From Coccinella septempunctata (taxonomy: Eukaryota > Arthropoda > Insecta > Coleoptera > Coccinellidae): DNA of 64,000 nucleotides. Below, piece after piece: positions 33,583-44,666 of this stretch. A program made the translations under genes and the position numbers. The DNA is taken from assembly GCF_907165205.1 (NCBI RefSeq), contig NC_058192.1:5642001-5706000 (forward strand). Direction: 5' to 3'. How positions within the stretch are numbered: the stretch's first letter is position 1; each line of letters opens with the position of its first letter. The notes beneath the pieces are model-generated. The model was not told where the DNA came from and made no database searches. It saw only the letters and a program-made list of their open reading frames with translations.

Positions 33583-35034
33583 ATGGCCCCTTCAATGGAG
33601 AGATGGTCAGGAAAAATAGCTGTTGTAACAGGAGCCAGTGCTGGCATAGGAGCTTCTATTGCAGAACACCTGGTCGAACATGGAGTTAAGGTCAGATGAA
33701 ATATTCAGATTTTGCAAACGATTAGGTCTCATATGATTTTCAATTAACTACATTAGATATTGAAAACCAGAATGAATTGTTTTTGGCTTACGTGGTGATG
33801 ATTTTTTGCAAATATTATCGTTTTATTATCGATGTAAAACTAATCCATTGCAAACAATTATTTCTTCTATGAGTAAAATTTCAGTTGTTATATCGGACCT
33901 ATCCAGGCTTTGCAAAATGAAAAAAGCTTTAAGCCAACAATTCAAAACCAAAATAAGATTGATATTACTCACAGGTAATTGGACTTGCAAGAAGAGTTGA
34001 GCGTATCGAAGCCCTCGCTGATAAATTGAAAACGAAGAAAGGTTCTCTGCATGGTATGAAGGTGGACGTCACTCAAACTAAGCAGATAACTGATGCTTTC
34101 AAAAAAATTGACGAAGAGTACGGTCCTGTTAGTATAATGGTCAATAATGCGGGCGTATTCGAAGACACAACTTTGTGCGATGGTGACGTAGAAAAATGGA
34201 GGAAAACTTTTGAAATCAATGTTATTGGTAAGATGTCGCGAGTTTTTATTCGATTGTTCTCATAATCCGTGAAAAATTCATATAATTTTGTCATTCTGAC
34301 TGCGGATAGCTCTCTGCACCGCTACTAGGGAAGCAGTGAGAAGCATGAAGAAGCACAAGATTAATGGTCATATAATTCATATAAACAGCGTGGCTGGACA
34401 TAGGCCAATAGGTTACGTTGGAGAAAATGTTTATCCAGCATCCAAATACGCTGTAACTGCACTGACAGAATCGCTAAGGATAGAATTGAAAGCAGATACC
34501 AAGATTAAAGTAACGGTAAGTAGAACTATGGATTCTTTTAGGATTAAAAGCATATTTTTCAATCAGTATGCAAATGTTTCCATTGGGAACTTAAATTCCA
34601 GAATTTAGCGTTCACCTAGGCGGTAGATTGAATAATACTCAAAAAAATTTTATGCGCTGAATATTCCAATCAAATTTTTATTCTTGAAAGAGATTGAACT
34701 CATAACAAGATGGGGTTATTTGCATTCGAAATGTGAAATTGATAGAAGCGGGCAATCTTCATAGATAATCCCAATTTCAGAGCATAAGCCCAGGACTAGT
34801 GAGATCCACAGAAATATTCCAAGCTTCTGGTGCGGAAATTCAGGAAATTAACGATACAGAGTTGGAAAATGCAGCTTTGAATCCTGAAGACGTCAGCCAT
34901 GCTGTAGTTTATGCTTTATCAACTCCGCCACACGTTCAGGTAGATTTTTTTCAATTTTTTCTGTCTAGAATTTAGTATTATTGTCTTTTCAGGTTCATGA
35001 ATTGATGCTGAAGCCAATAGGGTCAGATGTTTGA
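33583..35034 (+). CDS. short-chain dehydrogenase/reductase (DHRS11/farnesol dehydrogenase-like), gene 2
   Basis: The inferred exons are 33583-33690, 33975-34227, 34310-34515, 34781-34939 and 34993-35034, giving 255 residues. Intron positions and phases (0, 1, 0, 0) match gene 1, and exon 2 (253 nt) and exon 5 (42 nt) have the same lengths. The motifs are TGASAGIG, GLARR, a canonical NNAG (MVNNAGVF), catalytic Ser in HINSVAGH, YPASK, SPGLV, and the C-terminus VHELMLKP. Translation may start at 33583 or at the in-frame ATG at 33595, which aligns with the start of gene 1 (MERW). All catalytic residues are intact, so the protein is probably functional. The pair arose by tandem duplication. Divergence by eye is substantial, so the duplication is not recent. 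Confidence 0.91.
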
Positions 35035-37689
35035 AATTCAACTCATTTTGAATCGTTTCGTTTAATATCAATCAAATTTTTGTGAAATTTTATTATAAAT
35101 AGGTACATGATATTTCAGTTGAATATTTTCATCAATATATTTTTTTGTGATATTTGTGTTTTATTTTTCACTTAGTTCGACATTGTGAAGGACCACTAGA
35201 ATTATTTCAACCTTAGGTTTTCACTATTTAATGAAAGAACAATATTTCCACTGTTAAGCTTCTTCAAATATTGAGGTTGTATTTATTTTTTTCATTGCAT
35301 TCATTTTGGTAACACTATTTTATATTTTTGAGGGTTTAATTGATATTTTCTTCATTTCGTACAGAGGGTTTGAGAAAGATAGTGTTTATTCGAAAACCTG
35401 CACTACGAACAAAAAGTTAAGAGTTACTCCATATAGAATTATTTTTTGGGTTTAACTCCTTACAAACGTTCCAAGTTCAGTTTTTGAGATGAAAGAATAA
35501 ACATCAGTCAAGTGTCCAGGCACTTTATCTTAAATATCTGGATGAATTTGTACAAGTCGGTTCAAAAATGATGTGATAGCAATTTGGCTTTTATAAAGCC
35601 ACAGCCGCTTTTGCAGAAGAATTCAGATAAACACATTTCTATACACAGAAAAATCCGTCACTCATAAACGATGACAAAATATTCAGTAAAGTATTATTTG
35701 GAGTAATAACGTGACCTTCTTTTTGATCTTTTTTTATACCTGTTTCGGATTGGTATACATCAAACGATGATTCAATTAATAAGCGAGAAGAACAGGGTTG
35801 CACAGGTCGTTAACCTGGATTATTTTCCATTCTTTTCCGAAGCTTTTACTCCACCACAATCTGAATCAACCATCTCTCAGCCATAACTCTTCCCGACATG
35901 GGTTTCGTTGAAATAGGTGTAATAAATCAATCGGAGCTTTTGTTTGTTTTTCATTATATATGTATGTAGAACATTAATTTTTGGTGTTATAAGAAGAGAT
36001 CGCTTTTGTTTCAGACATGCGTTGTTTTTCGCCAACAAGATATTCTATTCGATAGAAAAGAACTAAATATTTTCAAAAGAAATAGCAGAGGTTGGAGGGT
36101 TTATCTTCAGTAGTAGTAGGAAAGCTGAGCAGTTTATTTTAATTAGTATCATTTTGTTGTAAATGAATTCAACATGAGCAATTTGTGCTGCTGAAAAATT
36201 GATATGAAAGATAAACACTATTTTTTGGAAGGAATCACCTCATAAATTTTTCCACTCTTCAATCACACCCTATATATTATCAATATGAATTCGAGGTTAA
36301 AAGATACTACATCCACCTGAGGAAACAGGTTTTCATAATCACAAACATCAGTATCCCTCTGTAACAATAACAAACCTTTTTCACCTGCTTCATCAATATA
36401 CTTATCAATCTCAATTATTCTATTCTATTGTCAGATTCGAAGGGGCTACAGATTTTACATACGTCCTGCGAAGTGAAAATTGCTTCCGTTTATTTCATGA
36501 TGTGCTTTCATTCCTCATTTATGCGTTTGATGGAGCATTTTTCATGCTCGCAAATCAGAAATGGGAGAAAAACCTAATGAATATTAAAATTTTCATTGCT
36601 GCAATTTCTGGAATTTAATGTACAAAGGCCGGTTAATTTATTTACATCCGATGAAAGCATCGGAGTTATAAAACAAATGAATTAATGAAAGGGTTTTTTT
36701 CGAATCGTGTATGAAATTGAATCATTGTTTTACATATATTTGCTTTTAAAATATCCTGTGTTGCTTGAATGAGCGCATGTTTTCTCCCCACAGGTTTTGA
36801 AACATCAAATAAACAGAGTTTTTCTCGAAAAAATGATGTCATGATAATATGAAATTATTTTCATACCAGTTTATGAGGATCCACAGATAAAATTGATTGA
36901 ACACAATCTTAATTTGTTGTGAGATAGATGCACTGCCCAATTACGAATAGAATATAAGAAAGATGAAAGCACATGTAGGATTTCAGCACAGATAATCATA
37001 ATCTTCATTCAAATCGTAGAGTAGAGTACAAATGTATTCAGTTCAGGTAGTTTGAGTTTATAAATTGATAAGAAAAATAGGATAGAATCAAAATATTCAA
37101 GTTCTCTTCACAGGAATTTAGTCGATTTTTGATTTACTATCACTGCATGCAGTAAAACGAAATTAACAAGTTGATAAGCATGTCAAAAGGTCAGATCAGT
37201 TTCAAGTAATGAATTAATGAATAGGACAAAATCTGTATTGATAAGAAATTGATTAGAATATTCTGTAGTTGAATATTCTCCCATTCATAGTAACCATACA
37301 TGTTGCCAAAATCCTGTATAAATAAAAAACAACATATTCCTACTATATGTCGCAACGCGAAACAGAGAAGGCTGGGGAAATTGTTGCGATCAGAATGAAT
37401 GGATAAAGTGGAGCACTTTTCTCCTTCAGACATTTGTATAAGTATAATACGTTCAGACATCGGAGAAAGAAATAGTAAAGAGGGTAGAGATCGAGGGAAA
37501 AATGCTGAGATTTCTCAAGGTAAATGATTGGACATCTAATCTAATGGTTGTACATTTGAGGGTTTTCATGAAAAACTGGTAATGTCTAACACAACAATAG
37601 CACTGAATTTATTCGTTTCAGACTGAATGAGTGAGTAGTGTAGGTAAACAAAAATACAGGTTGTTTATTCGAACAGATGGCTATACTAC
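35035..37689. other. intergenic DNA, nothing recognised
   Basis: No protein family, RNA or repeat structure was recognised. The sequence is AT-rich, with only short open frames. Confidence 0.5.
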
Positions 37690-38583
37690 GCTGATAACCC
37701 AATTTTATTCGGTGGAAGAGGGGATTCTTTTTCGAAGGTCAGCTTTGTAGAAGTTTTTCTTCCAGGATAATCATAGTAGATCTGAATGTGATACACATTC
37801 TGGTAGAGCAATTCTTCTAGTAAAAAATCTGAGAAGCTCACCCATCTCGGTGCAACCGTTCGGTCTTGAGGAAGTTTTAACTGAACCCAATTTTTTGGGA
37901 ATTTTTCGAAGGTCGGCTTTCGAGAAGTTTTTTTTCCAGGAAAATCATGGTAGATCTAAATGTGATACATATTCTGATAGAGCAATTCTTCTAGGGAAAA
38001 ATCTGAGAAGCTCACCCATCTCGGCGCAACCGTTCGGTCTTGACGAATCCTCAAGTGAAATTCGTAATTTTTGAAAAATGCCATTTCCTAAATGAAAATC
38101 TTAACGAAGGGAGATAATCTTTCCAAATTGCTCGCAATAAATTCAGCGTGTTCGAAAACCTATATTTTCATATCAAAATTTCAACTATCTGGCCCAGTTT
38201 AGGAGGAAATAATTTTTTTTGTTTTTCCAATTTTCATTTTCGAGTTGACTTCGAAGAGCTCTCTGGAGTGCAATTCTCTATTGAATCATCAACTGTTTAG
38301 TTTTCAAGAATCTCCAAAACAAATTCTATGCACTCCATATCATAAGACAGTAATAGAACATCCTGACTTTCAGACAGAGTAGAAAATAGGTCATTTTAGG
38401 GGGGTCTAACCCCTTGCTCATTTTTGACCCAAAAAATCGAGATTTTCGAAATCGAATTTTTATGCTTGAATGGAAGCCTTAGCAATGCTGATAATAAAAC
38501 CGGAAAACCCAATTGGATCAGAGGAATATACCAGGAGATATCGCTGATTTAAAATTGCAATTATTGAAAAATGCCATTTCCAT
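37690..38583 (+). repeat. dispersed single-unit copy of 493-bp satellite element
   Basis: The lead-in segment (GGTGGAAGAGGGGATTC) is followed by a tandem pair, period 174 bp, of the GAAGGTC(A/G)GCTTT... CGCAACCGTTCGGTCTTGA segment. One full 493-bp unit follows (GTAATTTTTGAAAAAT at 38064, GCAATTATTGAAAAAT at 38557), then an abrupt end after CCATTTCCA at about 38583. It is more diverged than the array at 26165-28805. It shows that the 493-bp unit belongs to a dispersed element and is not restricted to one locus. Confidence 0.85.
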
Positions 38584-41457
38584 GGTGTATGAGATTATGC
38601 TTTTACGACCTTAAAAATTTCTCCCACACTTATTCCACTAGTGTGCAGTTGATCCTAATCAACGATTATGCATCATTCTCACCTTTGTCGAGATGAAAAA
38701 ATCAAACGAAATCATCCTGAGATCTGTTATGATGTGACAATTCAAACATCCTAAATTTTTCCCCATTCAGGAGCATCCTCTCACAGGCGAAATTTCCATG
38801 GAAATGCGATTGTTTTGAGAGGAAGCTGTTTTATGATCCGCTTCTGCGTTATTTTCAACGTAGGAGCATCCTTGAAACTTCAGAACAAAGGATTCCTGCG
38901 GGCTCTGTGTTAAATTCTCCCCCAATAGGGAAAAAACAAGGCAAAAAACGCAACCAGTGGTCCGATCTATTCGCTATCGATTCCCGAAACTTTTTTTTAC
39001 GACGCCCAGAATAAATGTTTGGTCGAATTTACTGCAGTTGCTTTTATATGGTAACTAGACCGGCAAGAATCCGGCCTTTTACTGTCGAAGTAGGCGCTAA
39101 CTTCGGCCTTATTTATAGACGGCTCACTCTGTTTAAGCGTGATGGGAAAACTTTATTCGCAAGGCTCATAGTCAATTGATGACCAAATATCGAATGTCGG
39201 GAACAGGGATAACTTGAAAATTGTATGACTTCTGATAAAACCCCAGTCTCGAATGGAATCAGAAATTTGGGTAATTCTCTCTGCTGGTGACATTGTAGGG
39301 GGTTTCAATGTTTGAAAAAAATCTGATTCTCACGTAGGAGTTGATTTATTTTGTGTAGATACCGATTCTCAAAACGTAAACTTTGAAAATTCCAGGAGGT
39401 CATCATTTCGTTTCAGTATCGGAAATGATAAATCAAACAAGGAGAGAACTGCAGTTGTGCCAGAATAGAAAATTAATAAAACTGCCGTAAACTGTCCGAA
39501 CAGGACGCTGTTATGGTCTAGATTTCCCGGATTTATACTTGATGTTGCCTCGGCTGTTTATGCACAGTGGTGAAAAATTATATTTACAGCAGTCCAATGA
39601 ATTCGTCCCCCTCCCTCCCCCGGTTCTTGCCCGGGTCGTCTGTGTTCCGGAAAACCCCAGACCTGGTTCCTAGACAAAGTGCCTGACGTTACCGGAAAGG
39701 ACGTTTTTATTTTACAACCCGTTGTGCCATCCCCGACAGACGGAACTGATGGGGCGAATGAATTCTTCATATGAAAGAAGGTTATCCGGCCATCTTGGTG
39801 ACGGGGTCGCCATTCCGGAAATTGGGGTTGCACCCTTCGCCTACTATTTTACCTACTGAAACAGATTCGATGATTTAATGTGATGGAGGTATTTCACAGT
39901 TGGAGGAATTTCAAGTTGCCCAAATCGAAGGTATAATAATTTCTCATAGTTGTCAGTTTTCACCCTTATTTCAACTGATCAATACACTGCACTACAATCT
40001 ATAGGCTATTAATTTGAGAAAATTGGGCACAAAAAGGAAATCGTTCCCTCCAGGTTTTGTTGACATGCAATTTAATGGAGCTGTTATTAAGAGATACTGT
40101 TCCAATGATAGTATTTATTTGTGCATGATTTACCCAGATTAATCCAAAACTGCATTGTGAATTGGAGATATTTCGTGCATCAGAGAAATGTACCATACTG
40201 TAATTTTTCATCAAACCATAAAATTGTTGCTGCAATTCTTCAAATTTTTTTTGGCATCTAAGATTTATTGCTGGGAGGAGTGAAATATATGTTATCATTC
40301 ATGGAAATCTGCATTAATTTGGGAAAATAATTTAAACATGACCCATGGGGCTTACGGGAATGGGCAAGTTTCGAATTTAAGATTATTCATGGAAACTCTT
40401 TCCCATTAGTTATCCAATACGTGAAAGATTCGCTTCAAAATTCAGAAATTTCAAAAATACACCCTTCGAAACAGAGTAAACATTCGAATATATGTGAAAG
40501 CTTGTGACGTAGAATGCTTTTACTAAAGTCTACTAATTTTTGTTAATTCGACAACAGTGGAACCGATCAAGAATATATCCACAGAATACATAAAATTGTT
40601 TCTGTAATCTGTGTCTATACCTTCTTAAAACCTATGACATTTTGTGTCATTGTTTGTTTTTCTTGTCAAATGTGATCACAAAACTTGATATTTATTACGT
40701 CTATGTTGACCAAAAAACTTTCATGACCATTTTTGACTCGATGGTCGGATTGACGTAAGTGAATACAGACAAAATGCAATATGATAAAATTCGAAGAAAA
40801 TATATTTCGATATATTTGAGTTATAAGGATTTCAGTGACATATATTTTGAAATTCAGGAAAATACCCAATTGGTTCTTTGTGAAACGTTATGAAAGGCTA
40901 CATCAAAAACGCGTGGTTATGACTGGTACATTCGAAAGTGTTCATGATGAAAAATAATTTGCTTCATTCTGATGAACCATCAACTCCAACTCCAACTGTA
41001 CATAGCCAAAGAAGAGTTTTTGTTCCACACCCTGTGTTTTTCATCTGTAAAGCAAGGTAACGAAGAGACGTTTGCTTTTTTCCTTATTGTACTGTCAAAT
41101 TGAAACGTCTGTTTGCCCTTTCACAGACAAGCAATGAAGATTTATTCCCTACTAGTAATTTCAGTTATATCGACATCCACTTACCAACTACTACCAAGAA
41201 AACGTCCATGTTTCAATTATAAGTACCTACAAAGTTATTCTTAGGAATAACGGCAGATTTTTCATAGCATAGCAACTATTATTCACTCTGTCATCTTCCT
41301 CTGACTGATCATCCCGGTACATTAACCAACAATCAGCAATATCTCTGTCATCTGGATTCGCCCACCTAACCAATCAATGCCGCCAACAGATTTCACCAAC
41401 GCATCCAGTAATTCCAACATATTCCTTGTCTAATCTGTATTTGATTTGCAATATTGA
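38584..41457. other. intergenic DNA with a GC-richer island
   Basis: No gene was recognised. A GC-richer stretch lies at about 39590-39840. A 91-codon minus-strand frame there shows no known motif. The island could be an exon, a regulatory region or an old repeat, and I cannot tell which. Confidence 0.4.
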
Positions 41458-41478
41458 TGGCCGAGGAAGATCCCAGCA

Positions 41479-41633
41479 ATGCCTGATTACGTTCATGGCA
41501 CAGTCATTTCCGTTGCAACGATGCGTATGATTTTCCAGAGCCACGCCATGGCAGAACAGTGCGTTAACGTCAGGAGCGAATTGGATTCCTTCGAATCGCT
41601 GTTCCGTTCATGGAGAAGGTTCGGACTTTACAG
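41479..41633 (+). CDS. candidate coding exon of unrecognised gene
   Basis: An open stretch from ATG 41479 (also ATG 41521, 41527 and 41548) runs to a good splice donor (TTTACAG|GTAAGG, GT at 41634). Base composition is more balanced than in the surroundings. The encoded end reads AEQCVNVRSELDSFESLF and then SWRRFGLY, amphipathic and basic, with no stop before the donor. I do not recognise the family and found no partner exon. It may be a first coding exon of a gene continuing elsewhere, or a chance frame. Confidence 0.3.
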
Positions 41634-41994
41634 GTAAGGATACTTTAATCCCATTGAGTTTCATTGCCGACACTACGGCTTGGATTGAACGGTCCGAATC
41701 TTGTCTATTATACAATTAATCTAATGAAATTTCACGTTAATCCCAGGAAGAGCGGACTGCTATAACTATGCATGGGTAAATCAGTAAACGAGTTATGCGT
41801 GGTAATTGAGGGGCGAGCCCCCAAGGTCCTTCAACACCTGGGGAAAATGACTAGTTGCTGAACATTATCATAGGTCTTTCCGCAGAGTGAATCAGTTTTT
41901 TCATTGGAACTTTCAATTCAGTTAAGGTGAAACTGCAATTTTCATCTAATTTTTAATTTGGAAAACCAGATAAATGTGAAAGATTACCTTCGAA

Positions 41995-42235
41995 GTCAGT
42001 TCCAGAGTTATAATGAACCCTTGTATCTGGGGTGGATTACTTCGAGTTTCTCGGAAGCATTCTTTTTTGCGTTGGCTAGCAATGGCGTGGATCCTGTTAC
42101 CAGGTGATTTGGAGTTTTATCCTCCTCCCCACAGAATCTGCACTCTTCGTCCTTGCTAGACCTATCCTCATTAGGTCCTTTCTGAAGAGACTATCCCCAT
42201 AAGGAATCCAGTATTCCATTCCACTGCTGTATCCC
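41995..42235 (-). pseudogene. non-LTR retrotransposon C-terminal fragment (Jockey/R1/CR1-like)
   Basis: The minus strand reads YGDSLFRKDLMRIGLA in one frame. After a shift near 42155 it reads KDEECRFCGEEDKTPNHL. The CxxC(E)ED-TxxH pattern is the cysteine/histidine signature at the C-terminus of many insect non-LTR polymerases. The fragment is frameshifted and lacks the reverse transcriptase core. It lies just 3' of the next non-LTR fragment, separated by A/T runs at about 42257-42280, so one probably inserted beside or into the other. Confidence 0.6.
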
Positions 42236-42306
42236 GTTACCGGGAATAAATCTACGAAAAAAAAAAATTAAAAAAAAATTGCGAACAGACTTGTAACTTC
42301 TTAGGG

Positions 42307-43140
42307 CTAGTTGCGACTGTGTGCCCTCCTGTGACTAAAGAGACCCAACCGTGACCTGCAAATCCTTCCACACTCAGGGCATGTATAGTCACCAACCAGA
42401 TCTGGCCGCCGCTGTATCCTTCTCGATTCTCCATTATAACTGTGTACCAAAGACCTCCACTGTGACCTGTCTAACGCAAGTTGTTCCCAGTTATGATTGG
42501 CATTAACTAATTTTAGGGATTGATGAAGTGTATCCTTAAACCGCTTATACTGGCCTCCTGGTTTCCGGGCTCCCTCAGTGAATTCGCCATATAGAGCTAT
42601 TTTGGGGAGTCTTGTGTCTTGCATCCTCAGAATGTGGCCGCTCCATCTGAGTCGGGCCTTCGTTATTCGAGTCTCAATTGTTGTACAACTCGCCCGTTGC
42701 AAGACTTCTGCATTCGAAACTTTGTGAAACCATCTGATGTGCATTATCTGTCTTAGATGACGTTGTTGCATTTGTTCAACCTGTTTAATATATCGCCCGT
42801 AGGGCGTCCAGCTTTCGCTTCCGTAAAGAAGCATTGGGAGGACCACTGCTTTGTAAACAGCTGTCTTGGTCTTCAGATTAAGGTCGTGATTTTGAAACAC
42901 TCTGTCTTTTAGCTTCCAGAATGCCCGTGATACCGAATTGATACGGTTTTGTATTTCCGTGTCTAGATTAGCCCTAGTATTTATGAAGCTTCCCAAGTAT
43001 TTGAACTGCTCGACCTGTTCTAGAGTTTCATTCTCCAGGCTGATATCTGTTTGAAGGCTTTCTGGCGGACTTACCAGGATTTTGGTCTTGTCGATATTGA
43101 ATCCAGTAAGGAGGTGTGGTATAATCTTGGTAAGATCCAA
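42307..43140 (-). pseudogene. 5'-truncated non-LTR retrotransposon ORF2 C-terminus
   Basis: Some 277 uninterrupted minus-strand codons cover the reverse transcriptase thumb and tail of a LINE: NIDKTKILV, FKYLGSFINTRANLDTEI, TKTAVYKAVVLPMLLYGSES, LRWSGHILRMQDTRLPK and WEQLALDRSQWRSLV. A terminal C2H2-like finger follows (CPECGRICRSRLG ... HRRAH). The catalytic YADD block is missing, so the copy is truncated at about the palm. The frame stays open upstream to about 43255 but has no ATG. Clade is uncertain: the layout resembles RTE/CR1-like elements. An A/T-run tail lies at about 42257-42280. The intact frame suggests a fairly young insertion. Confidence 0.82.
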
Positions 43141-44640
43141 ATACTTCTTAGATCTTCCAAGATTAATATTCTCAAGGGACTTTTTGAAGTGTTCCAGTCT
43201 TGAAAGATTCCTCCAGAGTAATACTCCTTCGGGTTTTTCCTTCTCCTGAACCTCTTTCTTTTAGGTACATTTTCCTGCACCAGAAAAAGGTTCTTTTCTT
43301 GGCCTCTTGGTTGCTAAGATGGCTTGGTCTCTGAGACAGTTTTCATCAACAGTTTTTTATAGGAATTAAACTGTTCGACCCTCTCAGGTACAGGTACCTA
43401 CCTGAAGTTCAGATCAAAGAATAACTTCCTCGAGACACCCTGTAGTTAACCCAAAAATGCCAATTTTCCTCGAGAAACATCGTTGGTTCCCTGAAACAAC
43501 TTAATGACACCCTCTGCAACATTATGCTACATCAGTCACGGTCAATCCCACTGTCATGCCGCGGAGGCAACGAATCTCTCCGGAGAGGATGAGGGTCATA
43601 CCTTATGTCGGACCTGCATGGCCTGATGGACATATTTGGGGTCTCGAGGATCCGCGTTAAATGCGTCAGGTTTACTTGCGGCCAGCTGAACGGGAACCGT
43701 CGTCTCGTACATTTATGGACTATGGACCGCGAGGAGCTGGGGGGATGATCGATCCTCCGAACCCCCTTTTCGCTAGGGAAAAAGAGTTATACGTGATCCA
43801 GGTTTTCGGAGTGAGAGATTGACACTTTTTCTCCGCGGCCTCATTGATGCCGTTCGGGTCGAGCAGGACTTGATTCAGTGTTGAACTCACGATGTTATCG
43901 AAGGATATACAGTACAGGGTTGGCATTCGAGGTGCGTTTTGGAGGATGAGGAGATCAATGGTTTTGTACGTACTGAACAAAATTTTCAGAATGATCAACT
44001 CTTTCTAGAATTAAGAACGTTATTTATATTTTTGATACATTTAGAAATAAATCACTTTGAGATGAATCAAAAGATGAAGTATGTTGGAAATAAAGCATTT
44101 AAACACTGTACAGAGTGCAAGAAATTCAATGGGAATGAACGGTAGCTCTGTAACCCTTGAGAGCTAGGAAAAAATGGATGGCACAATTTCTACCCCGATT
44201 TTCAAAAGGAATATATTGGCCAAAATTACATCTCTCTTCTCTCGCATCTTTTGTTTTCAACTGTTAAGTGGAAGCTAATTTTTACGCTCTTTTAATTGGT
44301 GTCCCCATCTCGTAATGTTTTAGTATTGTCGAATAACAAATGTAACATTCTAAAGTTACTTCTTAATATAGAATTATTTGAAATCCTTTGTAAGTTTAAC
44401 TATTATACAATATTCAAGAATATATTCTATGAAAAAAGTCATTCAAAGCACTGGCTGAAGAGTTTTCAAATTATGGAAAATTTTGTATCAATTATTTACC
44501 TGTCTTCTCTCCAAAGAGGTAAAAGGAAATAGGCCTTGTATTGATGAAAATATAGTAGAAAGCCAAAGTTTGTTGATCATCTGTTTCTTAGAAGAAGTGT
44601 CATCTGGATCGCCTGAATAATTCATTCGCCATTTTGCAAC
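43141..44640. other. region flanking LINE fragments, GC-richer at 43550-43760
   Basis: Possible further LINE-related sequence lies at 43141-43255 (open frame continuing upstream). The GC-richer segment around 43550-43760 resembles the base composition of an inserted repeat, but no protein motif could be placed. The rest is AT-rich with no recognised feature. Confidence 0.35.
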
Positions 44641-44666
44641 CTTAGAACACAGATCTATGTTCTAAG
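44641..44666. mobile_element. 26-bp micro-palindrome with foldback-type ends
   Basis: The left half is CTTAGAACACAGA and the right half TCTATGTTCTAAG, a palindrome with one mismatch. Both halves match the 13-bp ends of the foldback element, the left with one substitution. The left flank is TTTGCAAC (44633-44640). Five bases (TTAAG) follow the palindrome and then TTTGCTAC (44672-44679), a 7-of-8 repeat of the left flank. So the insert is probably 31 bp, with an 8-bp duplication. Confidence 0.65.

Noticed and set aside
33453..33689. 78-codon open frame spanning the start of SDR gene 2
   Set aside because: It is an out-of-frame shadow of the SDR first exon, which has clear TGxxxGxG coding in the correct frame.
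40681..41640. Idea that the GC-richer island at 39590-39840 and the exon candidate at 41479 form one gene
   Set aside because: No compatible splice sites or shared frame could be found, so they are kept separate.
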